Assembly (NCBI GenBank): GCA_019753125.1
Contig: JAIELH010000056.1
Location: forward strand, 1-64,000
DNA length: 64,000 nt
Reading direction: 5' to 3'
DNA from: Gallionellaceae bacterium
GTDB taxonomy: Bacteria > Pseudomonadota > Gammaproteobacteria > Burkholderiales > Gallionellaceae
Notes under the pieces: model-generated
The model's database searches: none
What the model was told of the DNA's origin: nothing
Seen by the model: the letters and a program-made list of their open reading frames with translations, nothing else
Part shown: in pieces, positions 34,803 to 44,006 of the stretch
Layout: each line of letters starts with the position of its first letter
How positions within the stretch are numbered: position 1 is the stretch's first letter
Made by a program: the position numbers and the translations under genes

Positions 34803-37484
34803 ATGGCTTCATTACCTGATTGCGACCCGCCCGATTCCGATCCGCAGGAAACCCGAGAGTGGCTGGATGCGATTGAATCGGTGCTGGACAAAGAAGGCGC
34901 GGAACGCGCTCATTTTTTGCTGGAGCGGCTGATCGACAAGGCGCGCAGTTGCGGCGCGGCGGTGCCGTTCAGCGCGACTACGCCCTATTGCAATACCATC
35001 CCCCTCGAGAAGGAGCAGCGCTCCGCCGGCAACCATGAGCTGGAGCATCGCATTCGTGCCGTGACGCGCTGGAACGCGATGGCGCTGGTGTTGAATGCCA
35101 ACCGCGATTCTCTGGGGCTGGGCGGGCACATTGCCACCTTTGCTTCGGCGGCGACTTTATACGATGTAGCGTTCAATCATTTTTTCCATGGCATGACAGA
35201 TGATCACGGCGGCGATCTGGTGTATTTCCAGGGTCATTCTTCGCCCGGCATGTATGCGCGCGCTTTTCTCGAAGGCGGGCTCAGTGAAGAGCAAATGTAC
35301 AAATTCCGCCAGGAAGTGGATGGCGCCGGCCTGTCTTCTTACCCGCATCCGTGGCTGATGCCGGATTTCTGGCAATTTTCTACGGTATCGATGGGGTTGG
35401 GGCCGTTGATGGCGATTTACCAGGCACGTTTCATGCGCTATCTGGAGCATCGTGAGATCGTGAAAACCGCCGGGCGCAAGGTATGGGCATTTCTCGGCGA
35501 CGGCGAAACCGACGAGCCGGAATCGCTGGGCGCGATTTCGCTGGCGGGGCGGGAGAATCTCGACAACCTGATCTTTGTGGTCAACTGCAATCTGCAACGG
35601 CTCGACGGCCCGGTGCGCGGCAACGGCAAGATCATTCAGGAGCTGGAAGGTGTATTCCGCGGCGCGGGCTGGAATGTCATCAAGGTGGTATGGGGCAGGC
35701 ATTGGGATCGGTTGTTCGCCAAGGATAAAAATGGCCTGCTGCAACAGCGTATGCAGGAGGTGGTGGACGGCGAATACCAGACCTACAAGGCGAGGGACGG
35801 CGCGTATGTGCGCGAGCATTTCTTCGGCAAATACCCGGAATTGCTGGAAATGGTCGCCGATATGTCCGACGACGAACTCTGGCGGCTGAACCGCGGCGGA
35901 CATGATCCGTACAAGGTATTCGCGGCCTATGCGGAAGCCGTTAAACATACCGGCCAGCCGACCGTGATTCTTGCCAAGACCGTAAAGGGCTATGGCATGG
36001 GTGCATCCGGCGAAGCGCAGAACCCGACCCATCAGCAGAAAAAAATGGATATCGATTCGTTGCGCAAATTCCGTGACCGTTTCAATATTCCGCTGACCGA
36101 CGCGCAGGTGGAGAGCCTGAATTTCTACCGCCCGTCCGAAGACAGCCTGGAAATGAAATATCTCAAAGAACGCGTCAAGGCCATGGGTTCGGTGCTGGCG
36201 CGCAAACCGGCCAAGCAGGCGCTGCCGGTGCCGGGCTTGGATGCATTCGATACGCTGCTGAAGGGCACGGAGGGTCGCGAGATATCCACTACGATGGCAT
36301 TCGTGCGCTTGCTCGGCATTCTGGTCAAGGATCAACACATCGGCAAACGGATCGTGCCGATTGTGCCGGATGAATCGCGCACTTTCGGCATGGACGGGTT
36401 GTTCCGCCAGATCGGCATTTTTTCGCAAGTCGGGCAGCTTTATACCCCGCAGGATGCCGACCAGTTGTTGTTCTACAAGGAGGACAAGCACGGCCAGATA
36501 TTGCAGGAAGGTATCAACGAAGCGGGCGCGATGTCCTCGTGGATTGCCGCCGCAACGGCCTACGCAAACCACGGTGTAGCGACAATCCCGTTCTATATTT
36601 ACTACTCGATGTTCGGCTTCCAGCGCATCGGCGACCTGGCTTGGGCGGCGGGCGACATGCTGGCGCGCGGTTTCATGCTAGGCGGCACCGCCGGCCGCAC
36701 CACGCTGAACGGTGAAGGCCTGCAACATCAGGACGGCCACAGCCACTTGCAGGCCGCGATGATTCCGAATTGCGTATCCTATGATCCGGCCTTCGCTTAC
36801 GAGCTGGCGGTCATCATCCACGACGGTATGCGCCGCATGTATGTGAATCAGGAAAACGTGTTTTATTACATCACGGTGATGAATGAAAATTACGCGCACC
36901 CCGCGATGCCCAAGGGCGCGGAGGCGGACATCGTCAAGGGGATGTACTTGTTCAGAGGACAGAAGACAGAGGACAGAGGACAGAAAAAAACTACTGTGCA
37001 ATTGCTCGGCAGCGGGACGATATTGCGCGAGGCGATTGCGGCGGCGGAATTGCTGGAGAAGGATTTCGGTGTTGCATCGGACATCTGGAGCGTCACCAGT
37101 TTCAACGAGTTGCGCCGTGACGGGCTGGATTGCGAGCGCTGGAACATGCTGCATCCCGGAGCCAAGCCGCGCGTCAGCCATGTCGAACAATGCCTCGCCA
37201 AACGCGACGGCCCGGTCATCGCGGTCACCGATTACATGAAGAGCTATGCTGACCAGATCTGCGGTTTTGTGCCCAAGCCATACAAGGTGCTCGGCACGGA
37301 CGGTTTCGGACGCTCCGATACGCGCGCGAAGCTGCGCCGGTTCTTCGAGGTGGATCGCTACTACGTCGTCATAGCAACGCTGAAGGCGCTGGCCGATGAA
37401 GGCACGATCAAGCACAGCGAGGTCAGCAAGGCGATCAAGTTGTACCAGATTAATCCCGATAAACCCAACCCGACGACGGTTTAA
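34803..37484 (+). CDS. aceE: Pyruvate dehydrogenase E1 component
   Basis: Homodimeric E1 (893 residues from the ATG at 34803, behind GGAGGGAG). It decarboxylates pyruvate with thiamine diphosphate. The cofactor motif is FLGDGETDEPESLGAI, ending near VVNCNLQRLDGP; HSSPGMYARAF and NGEGLQHQDGHSHLQ are also typical. Residues about 717-728 (RGQKTEDRGQKK) come from a heptamer tandem repeat and replace the short linker usually seen after KGMYLF. It is followed 11 bases later by aceF. No lpd gene follows. Confidence 0.98.
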   Translation: MASLPDCDPPDSDPQETREWLDAIESVLDKEGAERAHFLLERLIDKARSCGAAVPFSATTPYCNTIPLEKEQRSAGNHELEHRIRAVTRWNAMALVLNANRDSLGLGGHIATFASAATLYDVAFNHFFHGMTDDHGGDLVYFQGHSSPGMYARAFLEGGLSEEQMYKFRQEVDGAGLSSYPHPWLMPDFWQFSTVSMGLGPLMAIYQARFMRYLEHREIVKTAGRKVWAFLGDGETDEPESLGAISLAGRENLDNLIFVVNCNLQRLDGPVRGNGKIIQELEGVFRGAGWNVIKVVWGRHWDRLFAKDKNGLLQQRMQEVVDGEYQTYKARDGAYVREHFFGKYPELLEMVADMSDDELWRLNRGGHDPYKVFAAYAEAVKHTGQPTVILAKTVKGYGMGASGEAQNPTHQQKKMDIDSLRKFRDRFNIPLTDAQVESLNFYRPSEDSLEMKYLKERVKAMGSVLARKPAKQALPVPGLDAFDTLLKGTEGREISTTMAFVRLLGILVKDQHIGKRIVPIVPDESRTFGMDGLFRQIGIFSQVGQLYTPQDADQLLFYKEDKHGQILQEGINEAGAMSSWIAAATAYANHGVATIPFYIYYSMFGFQRIGDLAWAAGDMLARGFMLGGTAGRTTLNGEGLQHQDGHSHLQAAMIPNCVSYDPAFAYELAVIIHDGMRRMYVNQENVFYYITVMNENYAHPAMPKGAEADIVKGMYLFRGQKTEDRGQKKTTVQLLGSGTILREAIAAAELLEKDFGVASDIWSVTSFNELRRDGLDCERWNMLHPGAKPRVSHVEQCLAKRDGPVIAVTDYMKSYADQICGFVPKPYKVLGTDGFGRSDTRAKLRRFFEVDRYYVVIATLKALADEGTIKHSEVSKAIKLYQINPDKPNPTTV
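36953..36987. repeat. Heptamer tandem repeat inside aceE
   Basis: Five head-to-tail copies of CAGAGGA or close variants (CAGAGGA, CAGAAGA, CAGAGGA, CAGAGGA, CAGAAAA) lie in the aceE reading frame. They encode a Gly/Gln/Lys/Asp-rich linker. Confidence 0.92.
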
Positions 37485-37495
37485 GGGAGATACAC

Positions 37496-38779
37496 ATGGC
37501 CATCAGACAAATAGCGGTGCCGGATATCGGCAACTTCAAAGACGTGAGCGTCATCGAAGTGATGGTGAAGGCCGGCGACACGATCAGCGCGGAAGACAAT
37601 CTGCTGACGCTGGAAACCGACAAGGCGGCGATGGACGTGCCGTCGCCCTATGCGGGCGTGATCAAGGAAATGAAGGTCAAGGTTGGTGACAAGGTGTCGC
37701 AAGGCTCGGTGATTTTGTTGCTGGAGAGCAGCGATGCGGCAGCGCAAATCCCCCCCGCCCCCCCTTTTTCAAAGGGGGGGGCTATTGCTGCTTCGACAAT
37801 ACCGCTTTCTGTTTCGACAGCTCAAGCGTCTGAGACAACCGCGCCCCCCTTTGAAAAAGGGGGGGCGGGGGGGATTCCAGTTCACGCCAGTCCCGCGATC
37901 CGCCGTTTTGCACGCGAGCTCGGCGTAGACCTGGCGCAAGTCAAAGGCAGCGGCGAGAAGGGGCGCGTCACCAAAGACGATGTGCAGAATTTCGTCAAAG
38001 CAGCGCTGGCGCAGCCGCGCGGCGTAGCGGGCGGTAGCGGCCTGCGGGTAGCGGAAATGCCAGCGATAGATTTTGTGCAGTTTGGCGCCATTGAAACCAG
38101 GCCGTTGCCGCGTATCCAGAAAATCTCCGGTGCGAATCTGCATCGCAACTGGGTGAGCATTCCTCATGTCACGCAATTCGACGAAGCCGACATCAGTGAA
38201 ATGGAAGCTTTCCGCAAACAATTGGGTGAGGAATATCTCAGCGCGGGCGTCAAAATCACACTGTTGGCGTTCCTGCTCAAGGCGGCAGCCACAGCGTTGC
38301 AGAAATACCCGGAATTTAACGCCTCATTGGATGTGAGCGGCGAGAATTTGATACTGAAAAAATATTTTCATATCGGCGTGGCGGTAGATACGCCGGATGG
38401 CTTGGTGGTGCCGGTGCTGCGCGATGTGGATCGGAAAGGCATCGTGCAACTGGCCAAAGAACTTGGTGAGGTCAGCGCAAAGGCGCGCGACAAGAAACTG
38501 GCGGCAACCGAAATGCTGGGCGGCTGCTTCACGATATCCAGCCTCGGCGGCATCGGCGGTACGGCGTTTACGCCAATCATCAATGCGCCGGAAGTGGCGA
38601 TTCTGGGTATATCCAGATCATGCATGAAACCGGTATGGCAAGACGGCGAATTCGTGCCGCGCCTGATGCTGCCGCTGTCGCTGTCCTATGACCACCGCGT
38701 AATCGACGGCGCGTCCGCAGCGCGCTTCATCGTTTACTTGGCGCAAACGCTGGCAGACATCCGCCGCCTTGCGGTATAA
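37496..38779 (+). CDS. aceF: Pyruvate dehydrogenase E2 (dihydrolipoamide acetyltransferase)
   Basis: E2 core of 427 residues. One lipoyl domain (1-80) carries ETDKAAMDVPSP with the lipoylated Lys. The peripheral subunit-binding domain (about 128-165) reads SPAIRRFARELGVDLAQVKG and GRVTKDDV. The catalytic domain ends with SLSYDHRVIDGASAARF, including the active His and Asp. The linker between the first two domains is largely made of a 33-bp inverted repeat and its spacer (residues about 84-127), giving PPAPPFSKGG and PPFEKGGAGG peptides. Confidence 0.97.
   Translation: MAIRQIAVPDIGNFKDVSVIEVMVKAGDTISAEDNLLTLETDKAAMDVPSPYAGVIKEMKVKVGDKVSQGSVILLLESSDAAAQIPPAPPFSKGGAIAASTIPLSVSTAQASETTAPPFEKGGAGGIPVHASPAIRRFARELGVDLAQVKGSGEKGRVTKDDVQNFVKAALAQPRGVAGGSGLRVAEMPAIDFVQFGAIETRPLPRIQKISGANLHRNWVSIPHVTQFDEADISEMEAFRKQLGEEYLSAGVKITLLAFLLKAAATALQKYPEFNASLDVSGENLILKKYFHIGVAVDTPDGLVVPVLRDVDRKGIVQLAKELGEVSAKARDKKLAATEMLGGCFTISSLGGIGGTAFTPIINAPEVAILGISRSCMKPVWQDGEFVPRLMLPLSLSYDHRVIDGASAARFIVYLAQTLADIRRLAV
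37747..37876. repeat. 33-bp perfect inverted repeat inside aceF
   Basis: Two perfect 33-base inverted arms (37747-37779 and 37844-37876) made of C and G runs around a TTTTTCAAA / TTTGAAAAA core are separated by 64 bases. Each arm has its own smaller C-run/G-run dyad. The whole unit is open in the aceF frame and encodes the interdomain linker. It looks like a dispersed palindromic element, present here in two opposite copies. Confidence 0.95.
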
Positions 38780-38782
38780 CCT

Positions 38783-39448
38783 GTGAATAATCAACCGATC
38801 GGCATCATTGGTGGAACATTTGACCCGATTCATTACGGGCATTTACGTCTTGCCGAGGAAATGCGGGAACTGGCAAATCTTCGACAAATCCGTTTTATTC
38901 CCACCGGCACGCCGCCGCACCGCGCCGCACCGCAAGTATCCGCGACACATCGTAGTGCGATGGTGCAGCTGGCGATCGCCGATCAACCCGCTTTTGTGCT
39001 CGATGAGCGCGAAGTCAGGCGTGCCACACCTTGTTATACGGTGGACACCCTGCGCGAGCTGCGTGCCGAGCTGGGTGCGGTGCAGCCGCTGTGCCTGCTG
39101 ATGGGTGGCGATGCATTCCTGCAATTGCATACCTGGCATGAATGGGAGCAATTGTTTGAGTTGGCGCATATCGTGGTAGGCTATCGCCCCGGTTTTACGC
39201 TGGAGGAACGCATTCACGATGCCCCCGGGCAATTGCGCGACCATTATCAGCGGCGCCTGTGCACAGCGGATGCACTGTCGCAGCAGCCATCTGGCGGTAT
39301 TGTCGAATTGCCTATTCCCAAACTGGAAATTTCTGCCACCGATATCCGCCGCCGTGTGGCGCAACACCGGACCATACGCTACCTGCTGCCCAATGCAGTA
39401 GCGGACTACATTCATCAACATCACTTGTACACACATGCTAACTACTGA
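38783..39448 (+). CDS. nadD: Nicotinate-nucleotide adenylyltransferase
   Basis: NadD (221 residues) makes deamido-NAD. The nucleotidyltransferase motif GGTFDPIHYGHLRLAEE and the C-terminal LEISATDIRRRV are diagnostic. The start is GTG, 3 bases after the aceF stop. The end overlaps rsfS by 14 bases. The nadD-rsfS-rlmH order is widely conserved. Confidence 0.97.
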   Translation: MNNQPIGIIGGTFDPIHYGHLRLAEEMRELANLRQIRFIPTGTPPHRAAPQVSATHRSAMVQLAIADQPAFVLDEREVRRATPCYTVDTLRELRAELGAVQPLCLLMGGDAFLQLHTWHEWEQLFELAHIVVGYRPGFTLEERIHDAPGQLRDHYQRRLCTADALSQQPSGGIVELPIPKLEISATDIRRRVAQHRTIRYLLPNAVADYIHQHHLYTHANY

Positions 39449-39797
39449 AGAAAAAACCAAAGCCGTTGTCGCTGCGCTTGAAGACATCAAAGCCGGCAAC
39501 ATCACCGTGATCGACACCAGCAAACTTAGTCCGATGTTCGATCGTATGGTGATTGCCAGCGCCAAATCGACGCGCCAGACTAAAGCCATTGCCGATAACG
39601 TGGTAGTCAAGCTGAAGGAGCGCGGTGAAGAGGTGTACGGGCGCGAGGGTGAGGACAGTGGCGAGTGGATACTGGTAGACCTCGGTGAGGTGCTGGTACA
39701 TATCATGCAGCCTGCTGTGCGCGAATACTACAACCTCGAGGAATTGTGGAACAAGGCGCAATCGTTGCGCCCAAAATTAGCCAAAGCGCCAGGTTAG
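39435..39797 (+). CDS. rsfS: Ribosomal silencing factor RsfS
   Basis: RsfS/DUF143 (120 residues) binds L14 and keeps ribosomal subunits apart in starvation. Typical blocks are DMVIASAKSTRQ-like DRMVIASAKSTRQTKAIAD and GEDSGEWILVDLGEVLVHIM. It overlaps nadD and lies 14 bases before rlmH. Confidence 0.96.
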   Translation: MLTTEEKTKAVVAALEDIKAGNITVIDTSKLSPMFDRMVIASAKSTRQTKAIADNVVVKLKERGEEVYGREGEDSGEWILVDLGEVLVHIMQPAVREYYNLEELWNKAQSLRPKLAKAPG

Positions 39798-39811
39798 GGG
39801 CGGCAGACCGA

Positions 39812-40282
39812 ATGAAGCTCATCATCGTTTCGGTGGGGCACAAGATGCCGGACTGGATCACAACGGGCTTCAATGAATACGCCAAGCGCATGCCGCGCGA
39901 GGCGAAAATTGAACTTCTGGAAGTAAAGCCGGAGCCGCGCACCACAGGCAAAACCACGGCGCAGATCATGGAAGCAGAGGCGCAGCGTATTTTTGCCGTA
40001 CTGCCGCAAGGTTGTTTGCGCATTGCGCTGGATGAGCGCGGCGCACAACCGACTACCAAACAGCTTGCGGCGCAGATGCAGGGCTGGATGCGTGAAGGAT
40101 GTGATATGGCGTTTATCATAGGCGGCGCAGACGGTTTGCATGAATCGGTCAGGCAGACGGCGCAGCACCTGCTTGCGCTGTCTGCGCTCACCTTGCCCCA
40201 TGCCATGGTGCGCGTGCTGCTCGCCGAACAGTTATACCGGGCACATAGCCTGATGCACAATCATCCGTACCATCGGGAGTAG
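39812..40282 (+). CDS. rlmH: 23S rRNA pseudouridine1915 N3-methyltransferase
   Basis: RlmH (156 residues) is a SPOUT methyltransferase acting on helix 69 of 23S rRNA. Motifs are LRIALDERGAQPTTKQLA, FIIGGADGLHESV and the C-terminal RVLLAEQLYRAHSLMHNHPY plus HRE. The ATG at 39812 gives the exact family length. Nothing coding follows for 260 bases. Confidence 0.97.
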   Translation: MKLIIVSVGHKMPDWITTGFNEYAKRMPREAKIELLEVKPEPRTTGKTTAQIMEAEAQRIFAVLPQGCLRIALDERGAQPTTKQLAAQMQGWMREGCDMAFIIGGADGLHESVRQTAQHLLALSALTLPHAMVRVLLAEQLYRAHSLMHNHPYHRE

Positions 40283-40542
40283 CGAGTGCGTAAACCGGCA
40301 AACCCCACCGAAGCGGCGAGTATTGCTCAATCCAGAAATGAGCCTGAACGAAGGACTTTGAATCTGAGCAAATTAACTCTGTTCGGACTCGGTTTCATTA
40401 TTGAACGATCGGAGCGCAATGTGCCGGTTGCGCCACTTGGCGAGTAACAGCTTTCGGGCAGCGCATTTCGGGTTGATAGAAGGTGAGGTAACAGGACAGG
40501 TTGTGTCAGCGTCATCACGCGCAAGATGAACTTGGCGCGTAC

Positions 40543-40767
40543 TCACTTGTGGATGTTATCCAGATAGGCATCCCGATGCCGCGCACTGCAAAAAGCCTTA
40601 TCCTGAGACTGGATGCTTTCACCTTTCGGCAAATGCACACCGCACTGCGCACAACGCACCATATCCTCGACAGGAGCCTGGTCTTGCCGCGCGACATTCT
40701 TGCGCCAGGATTTGATCAGCAGATAAATCAGCGCCGCAATTGCGACCAGCATCAGCAAACGGCTCAT
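40543..40767 (-). CDS. PP0621-type small membrane/zinc-ribbon protein
   Basis: A 74-residue protein with one N-terminal membrane helix (RLLMLVAIAALIYLLIKSW) and a C-terminal segment with CAQCGVHLP and FCSARHR, resembling a treble-clef or zinc-ribbon. This matches the PP0621 family of unknown function. It follows tatB by 24 bases on the same strand. The 260 bases between it and rlmH hold no supported gene. Confidence 0.82.
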   Translation of the reverse strand: MSRLLMLVAIAALIYLLIKSWRKNVARQDQAPVEDMVRCAQCGVHLPKGESIQSQDKAFCSARHRDAYLDNIHK

Positions 40768-40791
40768 TGAATTGACTCCGGCGCGATTCGG

Positions 40792-41121
40792 TTAAACATT
40801 TTTCTGCGTCTGCACCTGTTCCGCAGTCTGTTCCAGATCGCGGTTGATTTTCGCGACCTCTCCATCCACGTCTGCTGCAACCTGCCGCACCGAATGTTGC
40901 AGGTTATCCGCCTCGGCCTGCATTTTTTTCTGCAACTGTTTAAGCTCTTCCAGTTCCATCTCACGCGCGATATCGCTCTTCATCTTGTTGACGTAGCGTT
41001 GCCCACGCCCCCACAAGTGTCCGGCGGTACGCGCCACCTTCGGCAGGCGCTCCGGCCCGATGACTATCAGCGCCACCAGCATCACCACCACCAATTCAGA
41101 GAAGCTGAAATCAAACATCAC
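40792..41121 (-). CDS. tatB: Twin-arginine translocase subunit TatB
   Basis: TatB (109 residues) helps recognise folded Tat substrates. The N-terminal helix and hinge ([20 protein letters not shown], then [12 protein letters not shown]) are followed by a charged amphipathic helix. The ATG overlaps the tatA stop as ATGA. tatC does not follow; the next gene is PP0621-like. Confidence 0.95.
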   Translation of the reverse strand: MMFDFSFSELVVVMLVALIVIGPERLPKVARTAGHLWGRGQRYVNKMKSDIAREMELEELKQLQKKMQAEADNLQHSVRQVAADVDGEVAKINRDLEQTAEQVQTQKNV

Positions 41122-41336
41122 ACGCTGCCGTGGGTCTTGCTCTTTACTTCGCCTTCGATGGTTTGACCGCCCTCGTTCAACTGCTTGGCCGGTTCCTCAT
41201 CGGTGCGCATGCCTTCCTTGAAGCCTTTTACCGCACCACCCAGATCGCTGCCGATGTTTTTCAGTTTTTTGGTGCCGAAAATCAGTATGACGACCAACAA
41301 TACAATCAACCAGTGCCAGATGCTAAATGAACCCAT
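41118..41336 (-). CDS. tatA: Twin-arginine translocase subunit TatA
   Basis: TatA (72 residues) forms the Tat pore. It has [20 protein letters not shown], the FGTKKL hinge and [10 protein letters not shown]. It is preceded by a GGAGGG ribosome binding site. It starts the tatA-tatB-PP0621 group. Tat export is relevant to the molybdoenzymes implied by the nearby Mo genes. Confidence 0.96.
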   Translation of the reverse strand: MGSFSIWHWLIVLLVVILIFGTKKLKNIGSDLGGAVKGFKEGMRTDEEPAKQLNEGGQTIEGEVKSKTHGSV

Positions 41337-41466
41337 GTTGCCCTCCTCACAATCTGTGAATGTTCAGTGCCGATAACCCTCTGATCGATCGGCGCAAAAT
41401 ATCGAAAATTATCTACCCCCGGAAAGAAGGCCATACAGACGCCAATCATACCGCAAAGTAGCTTGT

Positions 41467-42537
41467 TCAAACCATCAACGCAACACTCTTCACCTGCGCG
41501 AACACCGCCATGCCCGGCGCCAGCCCAAGCTGGTCGCGCGAACGGCGGGTGATGCGCGCCAACAGCATCTGCCTGACACCGACAGCCAGGCGCAAACTCA
41601 CGCGATCCGGCCCCTCATCCTGAATGCCGTCGATGCGCGCCTCCAGAATGTTGCTGATGCTGGAACAGTGCGGCATGGCCGTCGCGATGCTCACATCGCG
41701 TGCCAGCACGCGGGCGCGCACGACGCTGCCGATGGCGCGTTCCACCTTGCTCGCCCACAGGCTGCCGCCGGAAAAATCCAGCCGGGTCAGATGATATTCC
41801 TCGTCATGTGCACCGACGCGGGCTTCGATCACCGACCCCGCCTCATCCAGATGCGCGGTTGGCAAATCCAGCCGCCCGAGCATTTCGTTGAGCGCACCGC
41901 TGGCGATGACGCGTCCCTGCTCCATCAGCACCAGCTGGTCGGCCAGCCGCGCCACTTCATCCAGTGCGTGGCTGACATAAATCACCGGGATATCCAGCTC
42001 ACCGTGCAGCCGCTCCAGGTACGGCAGAATTTCCCGCTTGCTCGCGGCATCCAGCGCCGACAGCGGCTCGTCCATCAGCAGCAGGCGCGGGCTGGTCAGC
42101 AGCGCGCGCGCGATCGCGACACGCTGCCGCTCACCGCCGGACAGTCCTGCCGGGCTGGCACGCCCGATCAACTTGTTCAGGCCGAGCCATTCAATCGCCT
42201 GTTCCAATTGCACCCTGCGCTGTTCGGGCGGGATGCGCTTCAGGCCGTATTCCAGATTCTGCCGCACCGACAGATGGGGAAACAGGCTGGCCTCCTGGAA
42301 TACATAGCTCAGCGGGCGCCGATGCACCGGCAGGCGGTTTGCACCGTCCTGCCACACCTCGTCCTTCACCTGTAGCATCCCGTCAACACGCCGCTCCAGC
42401 CCAGCGATGCAGCGCAGCAACGTCGTCTTGCCCGAGCCGGACGGCCCGAACAGCCCGATGACGCCATGCGCGAATACCTGAAACTCCGCGTGCAGTTCAA
42501 AACCGGGATAGGAGAGATCGAAGCGCGCCTGGATCAT
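41467..42537 (-). CDS. modC: Molybdate ABC transporter ATP-binding protein
   Basis: ModC (356 residues) powers molybdate import. Walker A is GPSGSGKTTLLRCIAG, the signature LSGGERQRVAIARALL, Walker B LLLMDEPLSALD. A C-terminal TOBE/Mop domain (about 290-356) binds oxyanion. The ATG overlaps the modB stop as ATGA. Confidence 0.97.
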   Translation of the reverse strand: MIQARFDLSYPGFELHAEFQVFAHGVIGLFGPSGSGKTTLLRCIAGLERRVDGMLQVKDEVWQDGANRLPVHRRPLSYVFQEASLFPHLSVRQNLEYGLKRIPPEQRRVQLEQAIEWLGLNKLIGRASPAGLSGGERQRVAIARALLTSPRLLLMDEPLSALDAASKREILPYLERLHGELDIPVIYVSHALDEVARLADQLVLMEQGRVIASGALNEMLGRLDLPTAHLDEAGSVIEARVGAHDEEYHLTRLDFSGGSLWASKVERAIGSVVRARVLARDVSIATAMPHCSSISNILEARIDGIQDEGPDRVSLRLAVGVRQMLLARITRRSRDQLGLAPGMAVFAQVKSVALMV

Positions 42538-43217
42538 TTACGCTTACCTGTCGGATTGAGCGTGTACAGCGCCAGCAGCACGACAAAGGCGAACACCACC
42601 ATCCCCGCCGACAGCCAGTGCGCCGAGGCATATTCCATCGCCTCGACATGGTCGTAAATCTGCACCGACACGACGCGCGTCTTGTCCGGAATGTTGCCGC
42701 CGATCATCAGCACGACGCCGAATTCGCCGACGGTATGCGCGAAACCGAGCACCGACGCGGTCAGAAAACCGGGCTTGGCCAACGGCAGCGCCACGCTGAA
42801 AAAAGTATCCAGCGCCGATGCGCGCAACGTCGCGGCGGTTTCCAGCGCCCGTTCGGGAATTGCCTCGAAGGCGTTTTGCAGCGGCTGCACGACGAACGGC
42901 AGTGAATAAAGCACCGAGGCGATCACCAGCCCGGCGAACGTGAACGGCAGCAGGCCGATCCCCAATGCCTGCGTAAAATGGCCGATTGACCCGGATGGCC
43001 CCATCGCCACCAGCAGGTAAAAACCGATCACGGTCGGCGGCAGCACGATCGGCAGCGCGACCACCGCGCCGACCGGCCCCTTCCACCAAGAACGGGTGCG
43101 CGCCAGCCACCATGCGATCGGCGTGCCGACCAGCAGCAGGATGGCGGTCACCACTGCGGCCAGCTTGAAAGTAAGCCAGATCGCGGACAGATCGGCAGTT
43201 GAAAAAGCGGATTCCAT
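42534..43217 (-). CDS. modB: Molybdate ABC transporter permease
   Basis: ModB (227 residues) is a membrane permease with about five helices. The EAA-like loop is AFEAIPERALETAATLRASA. The N-terminal helix lies at 12-35 and PIVLPPTVIGFYLLVA is typical of ModB. It lies 4 bases after modA. Confidence 0.96.
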   Translation of the reverse strand: MESAFSTADLSAIWLTFKLAAVVTAILLLVGTPIAWWLARTRSWWKGPVGAVVALPIVLPPTVIGFYLLVAMGPSGSIGHFTQALGIGLLPFTFAGLVIASVLYSLPFVVQPLQNAFEAIPERALETAATLRASALDTFFSVALPLAKPGFLTASVLGFAHTVGEFGVVLMIGGNIPDKTRVVSVQIYDHVEAMEYASAHWLSAGMVVFAFVVLLALYTLNPTGKRK

Positions 43218-43221
43218 CGCG

Positions 43222-43992
43222 CTATTTTACTTCACCCGGCAACACAAACCCGTAACGCGCCATCACCGTACGCGCCTCCTTGCCTGCAATGAAACTAGCA
43301 AATTCCTGCGCTAGCGGATTCGCAGCGGCGCGCCGGGTGATAATGAAACCCTGCTCCAGTGGCTGGTGCAATTTGTCGGGGATCAGCGCATAGCTGCCCT
43401 GCTTCGCCAGCTCCGGGCTGAGCGCCAGCGACAGCGCGACGATGCCAACCTGCGCGTTGCCAGTCTGCACGAACTGCGCCGCCTGCGCGACGTTCTCGCC
43501 ATAGATCAGCTTGGCTTCCACCTTCCACCATACGCCTGCCGCCTTCAGCGCTTCTTCGGCGCGCTTGCCGTAAGGCGCGTGCTTCGGGTTGGCAATCGCA
43601 ATTTTCTGAATAGAAGAGTCGGCGAGATCGGCGAGCGTCATCTTCACGGCATCGCGCGACGGGCTCCACAACACGATACGCCCCACCGCATAGGGCTGCA
43701 CTTCGGATGCTGCGAAGCCTTCTTCCTTGAGCGCGCGCGGGTAAGCGATATCGGCGGAAAAATACAGATCGAATGGCGCACCTTGGCGGATTTGCGTCTG
43801 GAATTTTCCGGACGAGCCGTAAATGGTTTCTACCTGGCCGGACGGATGCGTCTTGCTGAACAGCACGACGATCTCGTCCAGCGCAAACTTGAGGTCGGCA
43901 GCGGCGGCGATCGTGAGCGTCTCTGCCAAAACAGGTCGTGAGAACAAACCAACAAGCAAGATGAAGGAGAACAACCGGAACAGCAATTTCAT
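43222..43992 (-). CDS. modA: Molybdate-binding periplasmic protein
   Basis: ModA (256 residues) binds molybdate in the periplasm. A signal peptide (MKLLFRLFSFILLVGLFSRP, then VLA) is followed by TLTIAAAADLKFALDEI and GSSGKFQTQIRQGAPFDLYF, which contact the oxyanion. The ATG at 43992 follows GGGAGGTTGTA. A longer frame reads upstream through the ModE-like boxes and is not likely. Confidence 0.96.
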   Translation of the reverse strand: MKLLFRLFSFILLVGLFSRPVLAETLTIAAAADLKFALDEIVVLFSKTHPSGQVETIYGSSGKFQTQIRQGAPFDLYFSADIAYPRALKEEGFAASEVQPYAVGRIVLWSPSRDAVKMTLADLADSSIQKIAIANPKHAPYGKRAEEALKAAGVWWKVEAKLIYGENVAQAAQFVQTGNAQVGIVALSLALSPELAKQGSYALIPDKLHQPLEQGFIITRRAAANPLAQEFASFIAGKEARTVMARYGFVLPGEVK

Positions 43993-44006
43993 TACAACCT
44001 CCCTTT

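Noticed and set aside
35157-36572. 471-codon minus-strand frame over aceE
   Set aside because: Shadow of aceE, rich in His and Arg as expected for the complementary frame.
37747-37876. Inverted repeat in aceF as ends of an insertion sequence or a CRISPR
   Set aside because: The spacer is only 64 bases, encodes linker in frame, no target duplication is visible and there is no regular repeat array.
40283-40542. Possible small gene (65 codons, minus) in the rlmH-PP0621 gap
   Set aside because: No ribosome binding site, family motif or codon bias; the 260 bases look non-coding, and no tRNA or clear terminator was seen.
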